The notes: generated from the letters alone by a model not told the origin. Positions 1 through 11,354 are shown, numbered from the stretch's first letter. The stretch: DNA of 64,000 nt from Candidatus Vallotiella sp. (ex Adelges kitamiensis) (GCF_020342435.1 NZ_CP080504.1:18309-82308); one strand, 5' to 3'. Translations and numbers: made by a program.

Positions 1-1957
1 GATGGATTGGATGGAGCAAGAGCAGGAACGTGGTATCACAATTACATCCGCTGCGACAACGGCCTTCTGGAAAGGCATGGGTAACAACTACCCAGAGCAC
101 CGAATTAATATTATCGATACGCCCGGTCACGTCGATTTTACAATCGAGGTCGAGCGTTCAATGCGCGTCCTGGATGGCGCATGTATGGTGTACTGCGCTG
201 TCGGCGGCGTTCAGCCGCAATCGGAAACGGTATGGCGCCAAGCTAATAAGTACAAGGTGCCGCGTCTCGCGTTTGTTAACAAAATGGACCGTACGGGCGC
301 AAACTTCTTTAAGGTATATGAGCAGTTAAAGATGCGCTTGAAGGCTAATCCAGTGCCGATCGTCGTGCCGATTGGTTCAGAAGAGTCATTTAGAGGTGTT
401 GTTGATCTCTTGAAGATGAAAGCGATTATTTGGGAGGATGCTTCACAAGGAACAAAGTTTGAATATACAGATATTCCGCTGGAACTCGTAGATACGTGTA
501 GAGAGTGGCGTGAGAAGATAATCGAGGCGGCTGCTGAAGCGAGCGAGGCACTAATGGAAAAGTATCTTAGTGGTGAGACGTTAAGTGAAGCTGAGATTGT
601 CAAGGCGCTGCGCGATCGCACAATTGCTTGTGAAATTCAGCCAATGTTATGTGGGACTGCATTCAAGAATAAAGGCGTGCAGCGCATGCTAGACGCGGTG
701 ATCGATTTCTTACCATCGCCGATCGACATTCCGCCGGTTAAAGACGAGACTAAGAGTGGTGAAAATGTAGAACGCTATGCGTCAGATAGCGAAAAATTCT
801 CAGCACTCGCGTTTAAAATTATGACAGACCCATTTGTTGGTCAATTAATTTTTTTCCGTGTGTATTCAGGTGTCGTAAATTCTGGCGATACAGTGCTAAA
901 TTCAACAAAAGGCAAAAAAGAGCGTATTGGGCGGATTCTACAAATGCATGCGAATCAGCGCGAGGAAATTAAAGAGGTACGTGCTGGCGATATTGCCGCT
1001 GCAGTTGGACTGAAAGAAGTGACCACTGGTGACACACTATGTGCTCTGGTGAACCCAATTGTGCTTGAGCGTATGCTATTTCCAGAGCCAGTTATCTCAC
1101 AGGCTGTTGAACCAAAGACAAGAGCTGACCAGGAAAAGATGGGTATTGCACTCAACCGTCTAGCTCAAGAAGACCCCTCTTTTCGCGTACATTCTGATGA
1201 AGAATCTGGGCAGACAATTATCTCGGGTATGGGAGAATTACATCTAGAAATCTTAGTCGATCGGATGCAGCGCGAATTTAATGTCGCAGCGACAGTCGGT
1301 AAGCCACAGGTTGCTTACCGCGAGACAATACGAAATTCAGCAGTTGATGTCGAAGGCAAGTTCATTAAGCAATCTGGAGGGCGAGGTCAATACGGTCACG
1401 CCGTAATTATGCTAGAACCCAATGAACAGGGTAAAGGCTATAAATTCATTGATGAGATAAAAGGTGGTGTAATTCCGCGTGAGTATATCCCTGCGGTTGA
1501 TAAAGGCATTCAAGAAACACTAAAAAGTGGCGTGCTAGCTGGCTTCCCGGTTGTCGATGTGATAGTACATTTAACGTTCGGTTCATATCATGATGTAGAT
1601 TCAAACGAAAATGCATTCCGAATAGCCGGATCAATAGCGTTCAAGGAAGCAATGCGGCGAGCGAATCCAGTAATTCTAGAACCAATGATGGCTGTCGAAG
1701 TTGAAACACCAGAAGAATATATGGGAAATGTAATGGGTGACCTATCAGGTCGCCGCGGTATTGTGCAGGGTATGGAGGATATGGTCAGCAGCGGTAAGAT
1801 TATTCGTTCTGAGGTACCGATGTCAGAAATGTTCGGTTACTCAACATCGTTACGTTCGCTGACGCAAGGCCGCGCTACATACACAATGGAGTTTAAACAC
1901 TATGCCGAGGCTCCACGCCATGTTGCTGATACGATTATAAATGCAAAGACGAAATAA
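1..1957 (+). CDS. fusA: Elongation factor G, 5' end cut off by the window
   Basis: EF-G is the ribosomal translocase; it uses GTP to move tRNAs and mRNA after peptide bond formation and also helps recycle ribosomes. The frame is open from the first bases, so about 50 N-terminal residues, including the P-loop, lie outside the window. The readable 651 residues begin at the switch I region (RGITITSA), followed by the G3 motif DTPGH near residue 39 and the G4 motif NKMD near residue 93, then domains II-V to the expected C-terminus. The gene ends 44 bp before tuf, as in the bacterial str operon, so the two are probably co-transcribed. No frameshift is seen. Confidence 0.97.
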   Translation, partial: MDWMEQEQERGITITSAATTAFWKGMGNNYPEHRINIIDTPGHVDFTIEVERSMRVLDGACMVYCAVGGVQPQSETVWRQANKYKVPRLAFVNKMDRTGANFFKVYEQLKMRLKANPVPIVVPIGSEESFRGVVDLLKMKAIIWEDASQGTKFEYTDIPLELVDTCREWREKIIEAAAEASEALMEKYLSGETLSEAEIVKALRDRTIACEIQPMLCGTAFKNKGVQRMLDAVIDFLPSPIDIPPVKDETKSGENVERYASDSEKFSALAFKIMTDPFVGQLIFFRVYSGVVNSGDTVLNSTKGKKERIGRILQMHANQREEIKEVRAGDIAAAVGLKEVTTGDTLCALVNPIVLERMLFPEPVISQAVEPKTRADQEKMGIALNRLAQEDPSFRVHSDEESGQTIISGMGELHLEILVDRMQREFNVAATVGKPQVAYRETIRNSAVDVEGKFIKQSGGRGQYGHAVIMLEPNEQGKGYKFIDEIKGGVIPREYIPAVDKGIQETLKSGVLAGFPVVDVIVHLTFGSYHDVDSNENAFRIAGSIAFKEAMRRANPVILEPMMAVEVETPEEYMGNVMGDLSGRRGIVQGMEDMVSSGKIIRSEVPMSEMFGYSTSLRSLTQGRATYTMEFKHYAEAPRHVADTIINAKTK

Positions 1958-2001
1958 TTAGTTAGTACGGTATTCAAGAAACATTTTTAAAAGAAGAGAA
2001 A

Positions 2002-3192
2002 ATGGCTAAAGGCAAGTTTAGACGAACCAAGCCGCACGTGAACGTAGGCACGATCGGTCACGTTGACCATGGCAAAACCACACTGACGGCGGCACTCGCG
2101 ACAGTGCTATCATCGAGGTTTGGTGGCGAAGCGAAGAAATACGATGAGATTGATGCAGCGCCGGAAGAAAAAGCTCGTGGCATTACGATCAATACAGCGC
2201 ATATTGAGTATGAGACAGAACAGCGTCACTATGCACATGTAGACTGCCCGGGTCACGCAGACTACGTGAAAAATATGATCACGGGCGCAGCACAGATGGA
2301 TGGCGCGATCCTAGTTGTGTCGGCTGCTGACGGCCCGATGCCCCAAACGCGTGAGCACATTCTACTAGCACGTCAGGTGGGTGTACCGTATATCGTTGTA
2401 TTCCTGAATAAATGCGATATGGTAGACGATGCGGAGCTGCTCGAACTAGTAGAAATGGAAGTGCGCGAGCTGCTATCTAAGTATGAGTTTCCTGGCGATA
2501 ATACACCGATTATTAAAGGTTCGGCGAAGCTAGCCCTAGAGGGAGACAAAAGCGAGTTAGGTGAGGCAGCGATGCTAAGTCTGGCTAATGCGTTAGATGT
2601 GCACATCCCAACACCTGAGCGTGTGGTAGATGGCACATTTCTCATGCCGGTGGAAGATGTCTTCTCAATTTCCGGCCGTGGCACCGTAGTTACTGGACGC
2701 GTGGAGCGTGGAGTAATTAAGGTTGGTGAAGAAATTGAGATTGTGGGTATACGCAACACATCAAAGACAACATGTACAGGCGTGGAGATGTTCCGAAAAC
2801 TTTTAGACCAGGGTCAAGCTGGTGATAACGTAGGTATACTACTACGTGGTACTAAGCGTGAGGATGTAGAGCGCGGCCAAGTATTATCTAAGCCTGGGAC
2901 AATCACGCCACATACGCACTTCACAGCAGAAGTATACGTGCTAAGTAAAGACGAAGGCGGGCGACACACGCCATTTTTTAATAATTATCGGCCGCAATTC
3001 TATTTCCGAACGACAGATGTGACAGGCTCAATTGAGTTACCTCTAGACAAAGAAATGGTGATGCCGGGTGATAACATATCGATCACAGTCAAGTTAATTG
3101 CGCCAATCGCAATGGAAGAAGGCCTGCGCTTTGCAATCCGTGAAGGTGGTCGTACTGTCGGTGCTGGTGTTGTTGCTAAGATTATTAAATAA
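2002..3192 (+). CDS. tuf: Elongation factor Tu
   Basis: EF-Tu delivers aminoacyl-tRNA to the ribosomal A site as a GTP complex. The 396 residues match the usual length. The G1 motif GHVDHGKT lies near residue 19, DCPGHADY near 81 and NKCD near 136, and the C-terminal beta-barrel domains are complete. The start ATG follows an AGAAGAG purine-rich stretch. It lies downstream of fusA and upstream of rpsJ, the str-S10 junction. A hairpin follows the stop. Free-living Burkholderia carry two tuf copies; whether a second exists here cannot be told from this window. Confidence 0.98.
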   Translation: MAKGKFRRTKPHVNVGTIGHVDHGKTTLTAALATVLSSRFGGEAKKYDEIDAAPEEKARGITINTAHIEYETEQRHYAHVDCPGHADYVKNMITGAAQMDGAILVVSAADGPMPQTREHILLARQVGVPYIVVFLNKCDMVDDAELLELVEMEVRELLSKYEFPGDNTPIIKGSAKLALEGDKSELGEAAMLSLANALDVHIPTPERVVDGTFLMPVEDVFSISGRGTVVTGRVERGVIKVGEEIEIVGIRNTSKTTCTGVEMFRKLLDQGQAGDNVGILLRGTKREDVERGQVLSKPGTITPHTHFTAEVYVLSKDEGGRHTPFFNNYRPQFYFRTTDVTGSIELPLDKEMVMPGDNISITVKLIAPIAMEEGLRFAIREGGRTVGAGVVAKIIK

Positions 3193-3231
3193 AACACAGC
3201 TTTTATTATAGGAATATATTGTAGTGTCCGG

Positions 3232-3277
3232 AGCAGCTTACCCGTTTTCTATTAGGGAAGCTGCTTTGTGTTCTTTT
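3232..3277 (+). terminator. Probable terminator after tuf
   Basis: A stem of AGCAGCTTACCC (3232-3243) against GGGAAGCTGCT (3255-3265), with one bulged base, is followed by TTGTGTTCTTTT. This has the shape of an intrinsic terminator between tuf and rpsJ and would separate the str and S10 transcripts, although some read-through is likely. Confidence 0.6.
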
Positions 3278-3320
3278 ATTATAGCGACGTAATATCGCTT
3301 CGCTCTTTACAGGAAATGTC

Positions 3321-3632
3321 ATGCAAAAGCAGAAAATCCGTATTCGACTAAGAGCTTTCGACTATAAGCTAGTTGATCAATCGGCGCGCCAGATTTTCGA
3401 GACAGTACAGCGCACCGGAGCGGTTCTCGTCGGGCCAATTCCGCTGCCGCGGCGCATCCAGCGGTTCGACATCCTGCGCTCGCCACATGTGAATAAAACA
3501 TCGCGCGATCAGCTAGAGATCCGTACGCACCTACGCCTTTTAGATATTATTGATCCAACAGATAAAACCGTCGATGCACTTATGAAGCTTGACTTACCTG
3601 CCGGCGTAGACGTTGAAATAAAGCTACAGTAA
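3321..3632 (+). CDS. rpsJ: 30S ribosomal protein S10
   Basis: S10 is a small-subunit head protein that also acts as NusE in antitermination complexes. The 103-residue length and the sequence ([19 protein letters not shown] at the N-terminus) match the family throughout. The ATG follows an AGGAAA purine stretch. It is the first gene of the S10 operon. About 200 bp separate it from rplC, an unusually wide spacing for this operon, and that gap holds a promoter-like sequence. Confidence 0.98.
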   Translation: MQKQKIRIRLRAFDYKLVDQSARQIFETVQRTGAVLVGPIPLPRRIQRFDILRSPHVNKTSRDQLEIRTHLRLLDIIDPTDKTVDALMKLDLPAGVDVEIKLQ

Positions 3633-3692
3633 CAGCTTCTCTGCCCCACACGTCACGCAGTAATAGAGCGACACCTGAAAGTCATTGATTTC

Positions 3693-3721
3693 TTTCAAAA
3701 ATACGAGATTTCTGCTAGAAT
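3693..3721 (+). promoter_or_regulatory. Candidate sigma-70 promoter upstream of rplC
   Basis: TTTCAA (3693-3698) and TAGAAT (3716-3721) are separated by exactly 17 bases. The -10 box is good and the -35 box is weak. It would start transcription about 105 bp before rplC, inside the otherwise empty rpsJ-rplC gap. This is inferred from pattern alone. Confidence 0.35.
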
Positions 3722-3834
3722 CCTTTCGTATTTACGTTTTAAAAATTAATGTAACTTATAAGCGTTAAGCTTTTTTGATTTGCCAGTAATTAGTAATCAG
3801 CCCCGACCAATCGTAGTCGGAAATGGAGAGAACA

Positions 3835-4491
3835 ATGAGCCTTGGACTTATAGGTCGCAAGGTTGGGATGACCCGAATTTTCGCGGATGATGGTGATTCG
3901 ATTCCTGTGACTGTTTTAGACGTGTCAAACAACCGTGTAACACAAATTAAATCCGTTAAAACAGATGGTTATACAGCAGTTCAAGTCGCCTTCGGAAAGC
4001 GACGCGCCTCGCGCGTAACTAAACCAAATGCCGGCCATTTTTCTAAAGCCGGTGTTCAGGCTGGAGAAATTCTCAGAGAATTTCGAGTTGAAGCCAATAA
4101 AGCAGCTGAGCTATTGCCGGGCGCATTAATCAATATTAACTTTTTAAAAGTAGGACAAAAAGTCGATGTGCAGGGTATCTCTCTTGGTAAGGGCTATGCC
4201 GGTACAATTAAGCGCTATAACTTTAGTTCGGGTCGAGCATCGCACGGTAATTCACGTTCGCATAATGTACCAGGTTCTATTGGTATGGCACAAGATCCAG
4301 GACGTGTATTCCCCGGTAAGCGTATGACTGGTCACCTTGGCGATGTAACAGTTACTACCCAAAATCTTGAGATTGCGCGTATCGATACAGCACGCGCTCT
4401 TATCCTTGTTAAGGGTGCGGTGCCCGGCTCAAAAGACGGAAAAGTTTTTATAACGCCGGCTATCAAAGCTCCTGCAAAGAAAGAGGCGTGA
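3835..4491 (+). CDS. rplC: 50S ribosomal protein L3
   Basis: L3 binds near the 3' end of 23S rRNA and is one of the first proteins assembled into the large subunit. I place the start at the ATG that gives [12 protein letters not shown], preceded by GGAGAG; an in-frame ATG 12 bp upstream is contained in that Shine-Dalgarno stretch. The product is 218 residues, a normal length. The conserved segment around [17 protein letters not shown] residues ([14 protein letters not shown]) is intact. The stop lies 2 bp before the rplD start. Confidence 0.97.
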   Translation: MSLGLIGRKVGMTRIFADDGDSIPVTVLDVSNNRVTQIKSVKTDGYTAVQVAFGKRRASRVTKPNAGHFSKAGVQAGEILREFRVEANKAAELLPGALININFLKVGQKVDVQGISLGKGYAGTIKRYNFSSGRASHGNSRSHNVPGSIGMAQDPGRVFPGKRMTGHLGDVTVTTQNLEIARIDTARALILVKGAVPGSKDGKVFITPAIKAPAKKEA

Positions 4492-4493
4492 TA

Positions 4494-5114
4494 ATGGAAC
4501 TAAAGCTTCTAAACGACCAAGGTCAGGAAAGTTCGGGTATAAACGCGTCGGATATTATATTTAATCGTGCTTACAATGAAGCGCTGATCCATCAAATTGT
4601 TGTCGCATACCAAGCAAACTCACGCAGCGGAAATCGCGCGCAAAAAGATCGACAGCAGGTCAAGCATACAACTAAGAAACCATGGCGACAAAAAGGTACA
4701 GGCCGGGCCCGTGCTGGTATGTCTTCAAGCCCGCTATGGCGCGGCGGTGGCCGGATCTTTCCAAGCTCGCCAGAAGAAAATTTCAGTCAAAAAGTTAATA
4801 AGAAGATGTTTCGTTCTGGGATCCGATCGATCCTATCACAACTTGCCCGAGAAAGCCGTCTATTAGTGATTGAGGATATTAAGATCGAAGCGCCAAAGAC
4901 AAAGCTACTATCGACTAAATTGAAGACGATGGGTCTCGAGTCAGTGCTTATGATTACCCATACTATTGATGAGAACCTATATCTTGCATCACGCAATCTA
5001 CCGTATATAGCAATTGTTAAGCCACGTTATGCCGACCCATTATCGCTGATCTACTTTAAAAAAGTACTAATGACGAAGACTGCGGTTGTGCAAATCGAGG
5101 AGTTACTGTCATGA
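4494..5114 (+). CDS. rplD: 50S ribosomal protein L4
   Basis: L4 is an early assembly protein of the 50S subunit that lines the peptide exit tunnel; in many bacteria it also autoregulates the S10 operon. The start chosen, MELKLLN, matches Burkholderia L4; a GTG two codons upstream overlaps rplC and is less likely. The product is 206 residues. The tunnel-loop motif [15 protein letters not shown] sequence ([19 protein letters not shown]) is intact. The end overlaps the rplW start by 4 bp (ATGA), suggesting translational coupling. Confidence 0.97.
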   Translation: MELKLLNDQGQESSGINASDIIFNRAYNEALIHQIVVAYQANSRSGNRAQKDRQQVKHTTKKPWRQKGTGRARAGMSSSPLWRGGGRIFPSSPEENFSQKVNKKMFRSGIRSILSQLARESRLLVIEDIKIEAPKTKLLSTKLKTMGLESVLMITHTIDENLYLASRNLPYIAIVKPRYADPLSLIYFKKVLMTKTAVVQIEELLS

Positions 5115-5425
5115 GTAATATTCGCAGGAACAATCATCGTTTGATGCAAGTTCTACTTGCGCCAGTAATTTCTGAGAAAGCGACATTGGTAGCCGATAAA
5201 AATGAGCAAGTCGTATTTAACATTGTACCAGGTGCCACAAGAAAAGAGATTAAGGAAGCGGTAGAGTTATTATTCAAGGTCGAAGTAGATTCGGTTAACG
5301 TGCTTAACTTTCGGGGTAAAGTCAAGCGCTCTGGCCGTTTTATAGGCCGACGAAAGGGCGTGCGCAAGGCGTATGTGAGTCTGAAGCCGGGTCAAGAGAT
5401 TAACTTTGAAGCGGAGGCTAAGTAA
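5111..5425 (+). CDS. rplW: 50S ribosomal protein L23
   Basis: L23 sits at the peptide exit and docks trigger factor and the signal recognition particle. The 104 residues match Burkholderia L23, including the [19 protein letters not shown]-terminal segment and the [10 protein letters not shown]-terminus. The start overlaps the rplD stop (ATGA). The rplB start follows 2 bp after the stop. Confidence 0.97.
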   Translation: MSNIRRNNHRLMQVLLAPVISEKATLVADKNEQVVFNIVPGATRKEIKEAVELLFKVEVDSVNVLNFRGKVKRSGRFIGRRKGVRKAYVSLKPGQEINFEAEAK

Positions 5426-5427
5426 TT

Positions 5428-6255
5428 ATGGGGCTTATTAAGCTTAAGCCGACTTCGCCTGGCCGTCGTGCAATGGTGAAGATATTCAACAAAGAACTGC
5501 ACAAAGGTAAACCTTACTCAGCACTTCTAGATAAGCAAATTTCTACAGCCGGCCGCAATAATAATGGCCACATCACAACGCGACATAGAGGCGGTGGTCA
5601 TAAGCATCACTATCGTAGTGTCGATTTTTATCGCGATAAAGATGGTATTCTAGCAAAAGTTGAGCGTCTCGAATACGACCCTAATCGCAGCGCGAATATT
5701 GCTCTTCTATGCTATGTTGATGGAGAGCGCCGCTATATTATTGCACCGAAAGGCATAGTAGTTCATACGCAGCTATTATCAGGCTCAGAAGCACCAATTC
5801 GGCTAGGCAATACGCTACCAATACGCAATATTCCAGTAGGTACAACTATTCACTGTGTTGAAATATTGCCAGGTAAGGGAGCGCAAATCGCTCGCTCAGC
5901 TGGTTCGTCAGTAATGCTATTAGCTCGCAAAGGCGCATATGCACAGCTCCGCCTGCGCTCAGGTGAAATTAGGCGTGTACATATTGAATGCCGCGCAACA
6001 ATTGGTGAGGTCGGAAATGCAGAACACGGTCTGCGTCAAATTGGTAAGGCTGGTGCCAATCGTTGGCGCGGTATTCGTCCAACGGTCCGCGGCGTCGCAA
6101 TGAATCCGATTGATCACCCGCATGGTGGTGGGGAAGGGCGTACTGCAGCAGGTCGTGATCCGGTAAGCCCCTGGGGTAAACCGACGAAAGGCTTTCGCAC
6201 GCGTCGTAATAAGCGCACGAGGACGATGATCGTCCAGCGCCGTCATAAGCGTTAA
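5428..6255 (+). CDS. rplB: 50S ribosomal protein L2
   Basis: L2 is needed for subunit association and peptidyl transferase activity. The length of 275 residues is standard. The conserved C-terminal region with [14 protein letters not shown] carries the functionally important histidine near residue 229. The N-terminus reads [14 protein letters not shown], slightly different from the usual [14 protein letters not shown] but with the same start position. It lies in canonical S10 order between rplW and rpsS. Confidence 0.98.
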   Translation: MGLIKLKPTSPGRRAMVKIFNKELHKGKPYSALLDKQISTAGRNNNGHITTRHRGGGHKHHYRSVDFYRDKDGILAKVERLEYDPNRSANIALLCYVDGERRYIIAPKGIVVHTQLLSGSEAPIRLGNTLPIRNIPVGTTIHCVEILPGKGAQIARSAGSSVMLLARKGAYAQLRLRSGEIRRVHIECRATIGEVGNAEHGLRQIGKAGANRWRGIRPTVRGVAMNPIDHPHGGGEGRTAAGRDPVSPWGKPTKGFRTRRNKRTRTMIVQRRHKR

Positions 6256-6265
6256 GGAGTAGGCA

Positions 6266-6541
6266 ATGGCACGTTCTGTTAAAAAAGGTCCTTTCTGCGA
6301 TGTTCATTTACTTAAAAAAGTTGGAGTAGCCGTAGCTCTGCGTGACAAAAAACCAATTAAAACTTGGTCGCGTCGTTCAACTATTCTGCCCGATTTTATC
6401 GGCCTGACAATCTTTGTTCATAATGGCCGACAGCATGTTCCCGTATATGTATCAGAAAACATGGTAGGTCATAAGCTTGGCGAATTCGCGTTGACTCGTA
6501 CGTTTAAGGGACACGCAGCCGACAAAAAAGCTAAGAAATAA
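6266..6541 (+). CDS. rpsS: 30S ribosomal protein S19
   Basis: S19 forms a complex with S13 in the head of the small subunit and contacts A-site tRNA. The 91 residues start [12 protein letters not shown] and include [11 protein letters not shown] and the basic C-terminus, all typical. A strong AAGGAG ribosome binding site precedes the ATG. It lies between rplB and rplV in normal order. Confidence 0.98.
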   Translation: MARSVKKGPFCDVHLLKKVGVAVALRDKKPIKTWSRRSTILPDFIGLTIFVHNGRQHVPVYVSENMVGHKLGEFALTRTFKGHAADKKAKK

Positions 6542-6553
6542 GGGGCAATTAAG

Positions 6554-6883
6554 ATGGAAGTGAGAGCAATTCATCGCGGCGCCCGCATTTCAGCGCAGAA
6601 AACGCGTCTTGTAGCCGACCAGATCAGGGGTCTACCAGCTGAAAAAGCGCTACATATTTTAACTTTCTTACCAAAGAAAGCAGCCGGCATTATTAAGAAA
6701 GTGCTGCTATCAGCAATAGCCAATGCAGAGCACAATGAGGGTATAGACATTGATAGTTTAAAGATCAAGACCATTTGTATTGATAAAGCAGCTTCGCTAA
6801 AGCGTTTTTTCGCTCGAGCGAAGGGTCGAGGCAACCGTATCGAGAAGCAATCTTGTCACATTACTGTGACAATCGGGAATTAA
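6554..6883 (+). CDS. rplV: 50S ribosomal protein L22
   Basis: L22 is an exit-tunnel protein with a beta-hairpin that reaches the tunnel wall; mutations there give macrolide resistance in other bacteria. The 109 residues match the family ([21 protein letters not shown] near the start, GRGNRIEK near the end). It is preceded by AGGGGCAA and followed 11 bp later by the GTG of rpsC. Confidence 0.97.
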   Translation: MEVRAIHRGARISAQKTRLVADQIRGLPAEKALHILTFLPKKAAGIIKKVLLSAIANAEHNEGIDIDSLKIKTICIDKAASLKRFFARAKGRGNRIEKQSCHITVTIGN

Positions 6884-6894
6884 GGAGTCACACG

Positions 6895-7650
6895 GTGGGA
6901 CAAAAAATTCATCCGACTGGCTTTCGTCTATCTGTCAGTCATAACTGGGCATCGCGTTGGTACGCAAATAATACTCAGTTTGCTGAGATGCTTAAAGAAG
7001 ATATCAGCGTTCGCGAATATCTGAAGAAAAAACTAAAAAATGCATTAGTAAGCCGTATTGTAATTGAGCGCCCAGCAAAAAATGCGCGTCTTACAATCTT
7101 TAGTTCACGTCCGGGTGTTGTAATTGGTAAAAAAGGTGAAGATATTGAGTTATTAAAGACTGAATTACAGCGCCGCATGGGCGTACCAGTCCACATTAAT
7201 ATTGAGGAGGTTCGTAAGCCAGAAACTGATGCGCAATTGATTGCTGATTCTATTACTCAACAACTTGAGCGACGGATTATGTTCCGTCGCGCAATGAAGC
7301 GCGCGATACAGAACGCAATGCGCCTAGGTGCTCAAGGCATTAAGATTATGAGTGCGGGGCGTTTAAACGGTATTGAAATCGCGCGCACCGAATGGTACCG
7401 CGAAGGCCGTGTACCACTGCATACACTGCGTGCTAGTATTGATTATGCAATGTCAGAGGCAAAAACAACTTACGGCATTATTGGTGTTAAGGTGTGGGTC
7501 TATAAAGGCGATACACTTGATCGCAACGATCTACTAGTTTCTGAAGAATCTCGGGAGGACAAGCGTACTCGCCGCAATGTCCGGCCAAGTGATCGTCGCC
7601 CGCGTCGTAGCGGTTTTGTTGTTAGCGGCGATGTAAAAAGTGGGGCATAA
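6895..7650 (+). CDS. rpsC: 30S ribosomal protein S3, GTG start
   Basis: S3 lies at the mRNA entry channel and has helicase function. An ATG-initiated longer frame exists from 6853 but overlaps rplV. The GTG at 6895 gives the standard (M)[12 protein letters not shown]-terminus and sits 6-7 bases after TAAGGAG, so I use it. The product is 251 residues. The KH domain motif [14 protein letters not shown] is intact. The C-terminal tail is shorter than the basic, glycine-rich tails of free-living Burkholderia. Confidence 0.97.
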   Translation: MGQKIHPTGFRLSVSHNWASRWYANNTQFAEMLKEDISVREYLKKKLKNALVSRIVIERPAKNARLTIFSSRPGVVIGKKGEDIELLKTELQRRMGVPVHINIEEVRKPETDAQLIADSITQQLERRIMFRRAMKRAIQNAMRLGAQGIKIMSAGRLNGIEIARTEWYREGRVPLHTLRASIDYAMSEAKTTYGIIGVKVWVYKGDTLDRNDLLVSEESREDKRTRRNVRPSDRRPRRSGFVVSGDVKSGA

Positions 7651-7652
7651 GC

Positions 7653-8069
7653 ATGCTGCAACCGAAGCGCAGAAAATATCGTAAAGAACAAAAGGGTCGT
7701 AATACCGGCATTGCTACACGCGGTAATGCTGTATCTTTTGGCGAGTTCGGCCTGAAAGCAATTGGGCGAGGTCGTTTAACCTCGCGTCAAATTGAAGCCG
7801 CGCGTCGAGCGATGACCCGTCACATCAAGCGTGGTGGTCGAATCTGGATTCGGATATTTCCAGATAAGCCGATTTCAAAAAAGCCCGCTGAAGTACGAAT
7901 GGGTAATGGTAAAGGTAGTCCTGAGTACTACGTTGCTGAAATTCAACCCGGTAAAATGTTATACGAGATGGATGGTGTAAACGAAAAATTAGCACGTGAA
8001 GCATTTCGTTTAGCAGCGGCAAAGTTATCGTTAAAAACAACATTTGTTACTCGACAGATCGGTGCTTAA
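7653..8069 (+). CDS. rplP: 50S ribosomal protein L16
   Basis: L16 organises the A site of the large subunit. The 138 residues begin [15 protein letters not shown] and contain the conserved [12 protein letters not shown] and [12 protein letters not shown] segments. The start follows the rpsC stop by 2 bp. The order rpsC-rplP-rpmC is canonical. Confidence 0.98.
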   Translation: MLQPKRRKYRKEQKGRNTGIATRGNAVSFGEFGLKAIGRGRLTSRQIEAARRAMTRHIKRGGRIWIRIFPDKPISKKPAEVRMGNGKGSPEYYVAEIQPGKMLYEMDGVNEKLAREAFRLAAAKLSLKTTFVTRQIGA

Positions 8070-8080
8070 GGAGTTAAGCA

Positions 8081-8275
8081 ATGAAAGCTTGTGAGCTTCG
8101 TAATAAAGATAAAACCTTCCTTTATAAAGAATTATCAGATCTACTAAAGGCCCATTTCGGTCTGCGCATGCGACTTGCAACACAGCAATTGCAAAATACT
8201 AGTCAGCTTAGAAAAGTCTGCCGAGATATTGCTCGTGTTCGTACAGTATTGACTGAAGAGGCAAATCAAAAATGA
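8081..8275 (+). CDS. rpmC: 50S ribosomal protein L29
   Basis: L29 is a small helical protein beside the exit tunnel that contacts L23. The 64 residues contain the conserved [17 protein letters not shown] helix, although the N-terminus is more divergent ([17 protein letters not shown]). AAGGAG precedes the ATG. The stop overlaps the rpsQ start by 4 bp (ATGA), so the two are probably translated together. Confidence 0.95.
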   Translation: MKACELRNKDKTFLYKELSDLLKAHFGLRMRLATQQLQNTSQLRKVCRDIARVRTVLTEEANQK

Positions 8276-8535
8276 ATAATAGTGTTAAGACGTCGCTTAA
8301 GCGGATGCTAGTAGGGAAAGTCGTTAGCGCTAAAATGAATAAGACTGTAACTGTTCTAGTTGAACATCGCGTTAAGCATCCAATCTATGGTAAGTACGTT
8401 GTACGCTCAAAAAAGTATCATGCGCACGATCAAGCAAATATCTATAACGAAGGCGACCTTGTAGAGATTCAGGAAAATCGCCCTATTTCAAAAACAAAAG
8501 CCTGGACCGTATCTAGCTTAGTAAAAAGTGTATGA
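8272..8535 (+). CDS. rpsQ: 30S ribosomal protein S17
   Basis: S17 binds the 5' domain of 16S rRNA early in assembly. The 87 residues include the conserved [17 protein letters not shown] and [18 protein letters not shown] segments. It overlaps rpmC by 4 bp. It closes the S10 operon here; nearly 300 bp with a long hairpin follow before rplN. Confidence 0.97.
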   Translation: MNNSVKTSLKRMLVGKVVSAKMNKTVTVLVEHRVKHPIYGKYVVRSKKYHAHDQANIYNEGDLVEIQENRPISKTKAWTVSSLVKSV

Positions 8536-8833
8536 TTTATTTAAATGCAGGCCGTGTTATTTTATACGATTTAAGAAAATAATCATGGCAAGTCTATAAT
8601 TATTTGTTATAGTTATGGACTTGCTGCAATAAAAAAGCAATAGCCTCTAAGTAGTAAGCTAAATTAGTTACTACACATGAAAGTAGTCATTGTTTCGCCG
8701 CGAAAATTTCGGGATTTAATTTCCGCTTTGATTTCGCTACTTTCTAAATAGTCAGTAAAATCGGCTGACAAAACCAAAACTAACCGGTATTCCTACTGTA
8801 ATGGTATACCGGATTAAGTTGGGGAAAATAAAT
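8536..8833. other. S10-spc intergenic region with a long imperfect hairpin
   Basis: This gap between rpsQ and rplN has no credible gene. It holds an imperfect hairpin: GCAAGT (8588-8593) and CTATAA (8594-8599) pair with TTATAG (8607-8612) and GACTTGC (8618-8624), with a small bulge. No T-run follows directly. It may end or attenuate the S10 transcript, with a separate spc promoter downstream that I could not pin to clear -35 and -10 boxes. Confidence 0.5.
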
Positions 8834-9202
8834 ATGATTCAGACTGAATCTCGGCTGAAGGTGGCTGACAATACGGGTGCGCGCGAAGTGTTATGCATTA
8901 AAGTACTCGGTAGTTCAAAACGTCGCTATGCATGTATCGGTGATCTTATTAAAGTAAGCATCAAAGAAGCTACTCCTCGTGGACGAGTCAAGAAGGGTGA
9001 AGTTTATAGTGCAGTAGTAGTTCGCACGCTCAAAGGTGTGCGTCGCCAAGATGGATCACTTATTAAATTTGATAGTAATGCTGCTGTACTTTTAAATAAT
9101 AAGCTTGAGCCAATCGGAACACGTATTTTTGGACCAGTCACACGTGAATTACGAAGCGAACGCTTTATGAAGATAATTTCACTCGCGCCAGAAGTGTTGT
9201 AA
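8834..9202 (+). CDS. rplN: 50S ribosomal protein L14
   Basis: L14 forms part of the intersubunit bridge. The start giving [17 protein letters not shown] matches the family; the frame stays open 33 bp upstream, but that ATG would add eleven unrelated residues. The product is 122 residues, the usual length. The distinctive [16 protein letters not shown] segment is intact. It is the first gene of the spc block, 11 bp before rplX. Confidence 0.97.
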   Translation: MIQTESRLKVADNTGAREVLCIKVLGSSKRRYACIGDLIKVSIKEATPRGRVKKGEVYSAVVVRTLKGVRRQDGSLIKFDSNAAVLLNNKLEPIGTRIFGPVTRELRSERFMKIISLAPEVL

Positions 9203-9213
9203 AGGGAGTTGCA

Positions 9214-9525
9214 ATGAATAAAATTCGAAGGGGTGACAAAATTATCGTTGTTTCTGGTAAGGATAAAGGTAAGCACGGTACAGTTCTAGTAACTGCAGGT
9301 GACTATGTGATAGTTGAGAATATTAATCTTGTAAAAAAGCACCTCAAGCCTAACCCGATAAAAAATATAGCTGGCGGTATAGAAAATAAATCAATGCCGA
9401 TACATATCTCTAATGTTGCCTTAGCTGATGTAAATGGTCGCGCTACACGTGTTGGTATCAAGATTAAAGATGATGGCAAAAAAATGCGTTTCCTAAAAAC
9501 CACCGGTGCTATGCTCAGCACTTGA
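9214..9525 (+). CDS. rplX: 50S ribosomal protein L24
   Basis: L24 initiates 50S assembly and lies near the tunnel exit. The 103 residues begin [22 protein letters not shown], a KOW motif, and contain the [11 protein letters not shown] segment. AAGGGAG precedes the ATG. It is followed by rplE with 13 bp of spacing. Confidence 0.96.
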   Translation: MNKIRRGDKIIVVSGKDKGKHGTVLVTAGDYVIVENINLVKKHLKPNPIKNIAGGIENKSMPIHISNVALADVNGRATRVGIKIKDDGKKMRFLKTTGAMLST

Positions 9526-9538
9526 GTTTGGAGGCAAT

Positions 9539-10078
9539 ATGGTACGCTTGCAAAGAATTTACAAAGAAAAAATTGTTTCCGAACTTACTAACAAGTTCGG
9601 TTACCAGTCTGTTATGGAAGTGCCTCGTATTACTAAGATTACTTTAAACATGGGTCTTGGTGAAGCAGTTGCTGATAAAAAAATTATTGATAGCGCAGTA
9701 AGTGATTTAACAAAAATTGCTGGGCAAAAGCCCGTTGTAACAAAAGCGCGCAAAGCAATTGCTGGATTTAAGATTCGTCAAGGCTATCCGATTGGGGTAA
9801 TGGTAACACTTCGCAGTCGAGTAATGTATGAATTTCTAGATCGTTTTGTAACAATTGCACTACCCCGTGTTCGAGATTTCCGTGGTATCTCAGGTCGAGC
9901 ATTTGATGGTCGAGGCAACTATAATATCGGAGTAAAAGAGCAGATTATTTTTCCCGAGATTGATTACGATAAAATCGACATGCTGCGCGGATTAAACATA
10001 AGCATTACAACTACTGCTAAAGCTGACGAAGAAGCGAAAGCACTACTCACAAGCTTTAAATTCCCTTTTAGAAACTGA
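9539..10078 (+). CDS. rplE: 50S ribosomal protein L5
   Basis: L5 binds 5S rRNA and contacts P-site tRNA. The start giving [13 protein letters not shown] follows GGAGGCAAT; an upstream ATG inside rplX is rejected. The 179 residues are standard, with [18 protein letters not shown] near the N-terminus and the KFPFRN C-terminus. It is in canonical spc order before rpsN. Confidence 0.97.
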   Translation: MVRLQRIYKEKIVSELTNKFGYQSVMEVPRITKITLNMGLGEAVADKKIIDSAVSDLTKIAGQKPVVTKARKAIAGFKIRQGYPIGVMVTLRSRVMYEFLDRFVTIALPRVRDFRGISGRAFDGRGNYNIGVKEQIIFPEIDYDKIDMLRGLNISITTTAKADEEAKALLTSFKFPFRN

Positions 10079-10085
10079 GGTTACT

Positions 10086-10391
10086 GTGGCCAAATTGGCA
10101 TTGATCGAGCGCGAAAAAAAGCGCGCTTATCTCGCGGTGAAGTATGCGCCCATACGCGCAGCTCTAAAAGCGATTATTAATAATACAAGCAAATCCGAGG
10201 AAGAGCGTTATAAAGCGCGTCTGAGATTACAGCAACTTCCGCGTAACGCTAATCCAACTCGTAAGCGTAATCGCTGTGCAATTACTGGACGCCCACGCGG
10301 TACATTCCGAAAATTTGGCTTAGCGCGTGGTAAAATTCGAGAAATTGCATTTCGTGGTGAGATTCCTGGCCTAACAAAGGCGAGCTGGTAA
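10086..10391 (+). CDS. rpsN: 30S ribosomal protein S14, GTG start
   Basis: S14 is a head protein of the 30S subunit. The GTG at 10086 gives (M)[20 protein letters not shown], the normal N-terminus, and follows TGAGGTTA. The product has 101 residues and is the zinc-free long form: the four cysteines of the short zinc-binding type are absent. The conserved [19 protein letters not shown] block is present. Confidence 0.96.
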   Translation: MAKLALIEREKKRAYLAVKYAPIRAALKAIINNTSKSEEERYKARLRLQQLPRNANPTRKRNRCAITGRPRGTFRKFGLARGKIREIAFRGEIPGLTKASW

Positions 10392-10403
10392 AAGGAACAT
10401 AAT

Positions 10404-10799
10404 ATGAGTATGAGTGATCCTATCGCGGATATGCTGACTCGCATTCGCAATGCGCAGACAGTCGAAAAATCAGCAGTAACGATGCCTTCGTCAAAAGTAA
10501 AAGTCGCGATCGCGCACGTCCTTAAAGAAGAAGGCTATATTAATGATTTCGTCGTAAAGACAAACGCCCCAGGAGCAAAACTAGACATTACGTTAAAGTA
10601 TCATGCTGGTCAGCCAGTTATTGGGCGTCTAGAGCGCATCTCTAAGCCCGGACTTCGTGTATATCGTCGTCGAAAAGAAATCCCTCGAGTCATGAATGGT
10701 CTAGGCGTTGCTATAATATCTACCCCGAAGGGAGTAATGACTGATCGAAAAGCACGTGCAATAGGCGTAGGCGGTGAAGTAGTTTGCTATGTCGCTTAA
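10404..10799 (+). CDS. rpsH: 30S ribosomal protein S8
   Basis: S8 binds the central domain of 16S rRNA and in other bacteria represses the spc operon at the translational level. The 131 residues start [18 protein letters not shown] and end in the conserved [11 protein letters not shown]. An AAGGAAC ribosome binding site precedes the ATG. Confidence 0.97.
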   Translation: MSMSDPIADMLTRIRNAQTVEKSAVTMPSSKVKVAIAHVLKEEGYINDFVVKTNAPGAKLDITLKYHAGQPVIGRLERISKPGLRVYRRRKEIPRVMNGLGVAIISTPKGVMTDRKARAIGVGGEVVCYVA

Positions 10800-10820
10800 G
10801 AGCCGACAGGAGGTTGCAAT

Positions 10821-11354
10821 ATGTCTCGAGTAGGTAAAAGCCCGATTCCTCTGCCTAATGATATGGAAGTAATGCTTGATAATGCACAGATTACCCTAAA
10901 AGGGCGGTTAGGTTCGATTTCTCAAAGGCTAAATCCGCTTGTGCAAGTAATTAATAATGGCCGTGAATTAAAATTTCAACCGACTAATAAGTCGATTGAA
11001 GCAAAAGCGCTGTCTGGAACAATGCGCGCGCTTGTTGCAAACATGGTAAGTGGAGTAACGAAAGGTTTCGAGCGCAAGCTCACACTAGTCGGCGTTGGTT
11101 ACCGTGCGCAAGCACAGGGTAATACATTAAATTTGTCATTAGGTTTCTCACATCCGATTACACATCAGATGCCAGAAGGTGTAGACGTAGAAACACCATC
11201 GCAAACAGAAATTGTTATTAAAGGAGTCGATAAACAAAAAGTTAGCCAAGTAGCTGCAGAAGTGCGCCGCTACCGCCCACCTGAACCCTATAAAGGAAAA
11301 GGCGTGCGCTATACCGATGAAATCGTAATCCTCAAGGAAACAAAAAAGAAGTAA
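10821..11354 (+). CDS. rplF: 50S ribosomal protein L6
   Basis: L6 lies near the factor-binding site of the large subunit. The 177 residues start [12 protein letters not shown] and include the conserved [10 protein letters not shown] and the second-domain segment [18 protein letters not shown]. An AGGAGG site precedes the ATG. It is in normal spc order. Confidence 0.97.
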   Translation: MSRVGKSPIPLPNDMEVMLDNAQITLKGRLGSISQRLNPLVQVINNGRELKFQPTNKSIEAKALSGTMRALVANMVSGVTKGFERKLTLVGVGYRAQAQGNTLNLSLGFSHPITHQMPEGVDVETPSQTEIVIKGVDKQKVSQVAAEVRRYRPPEPYKGKGVRYTDEIVILKETKKK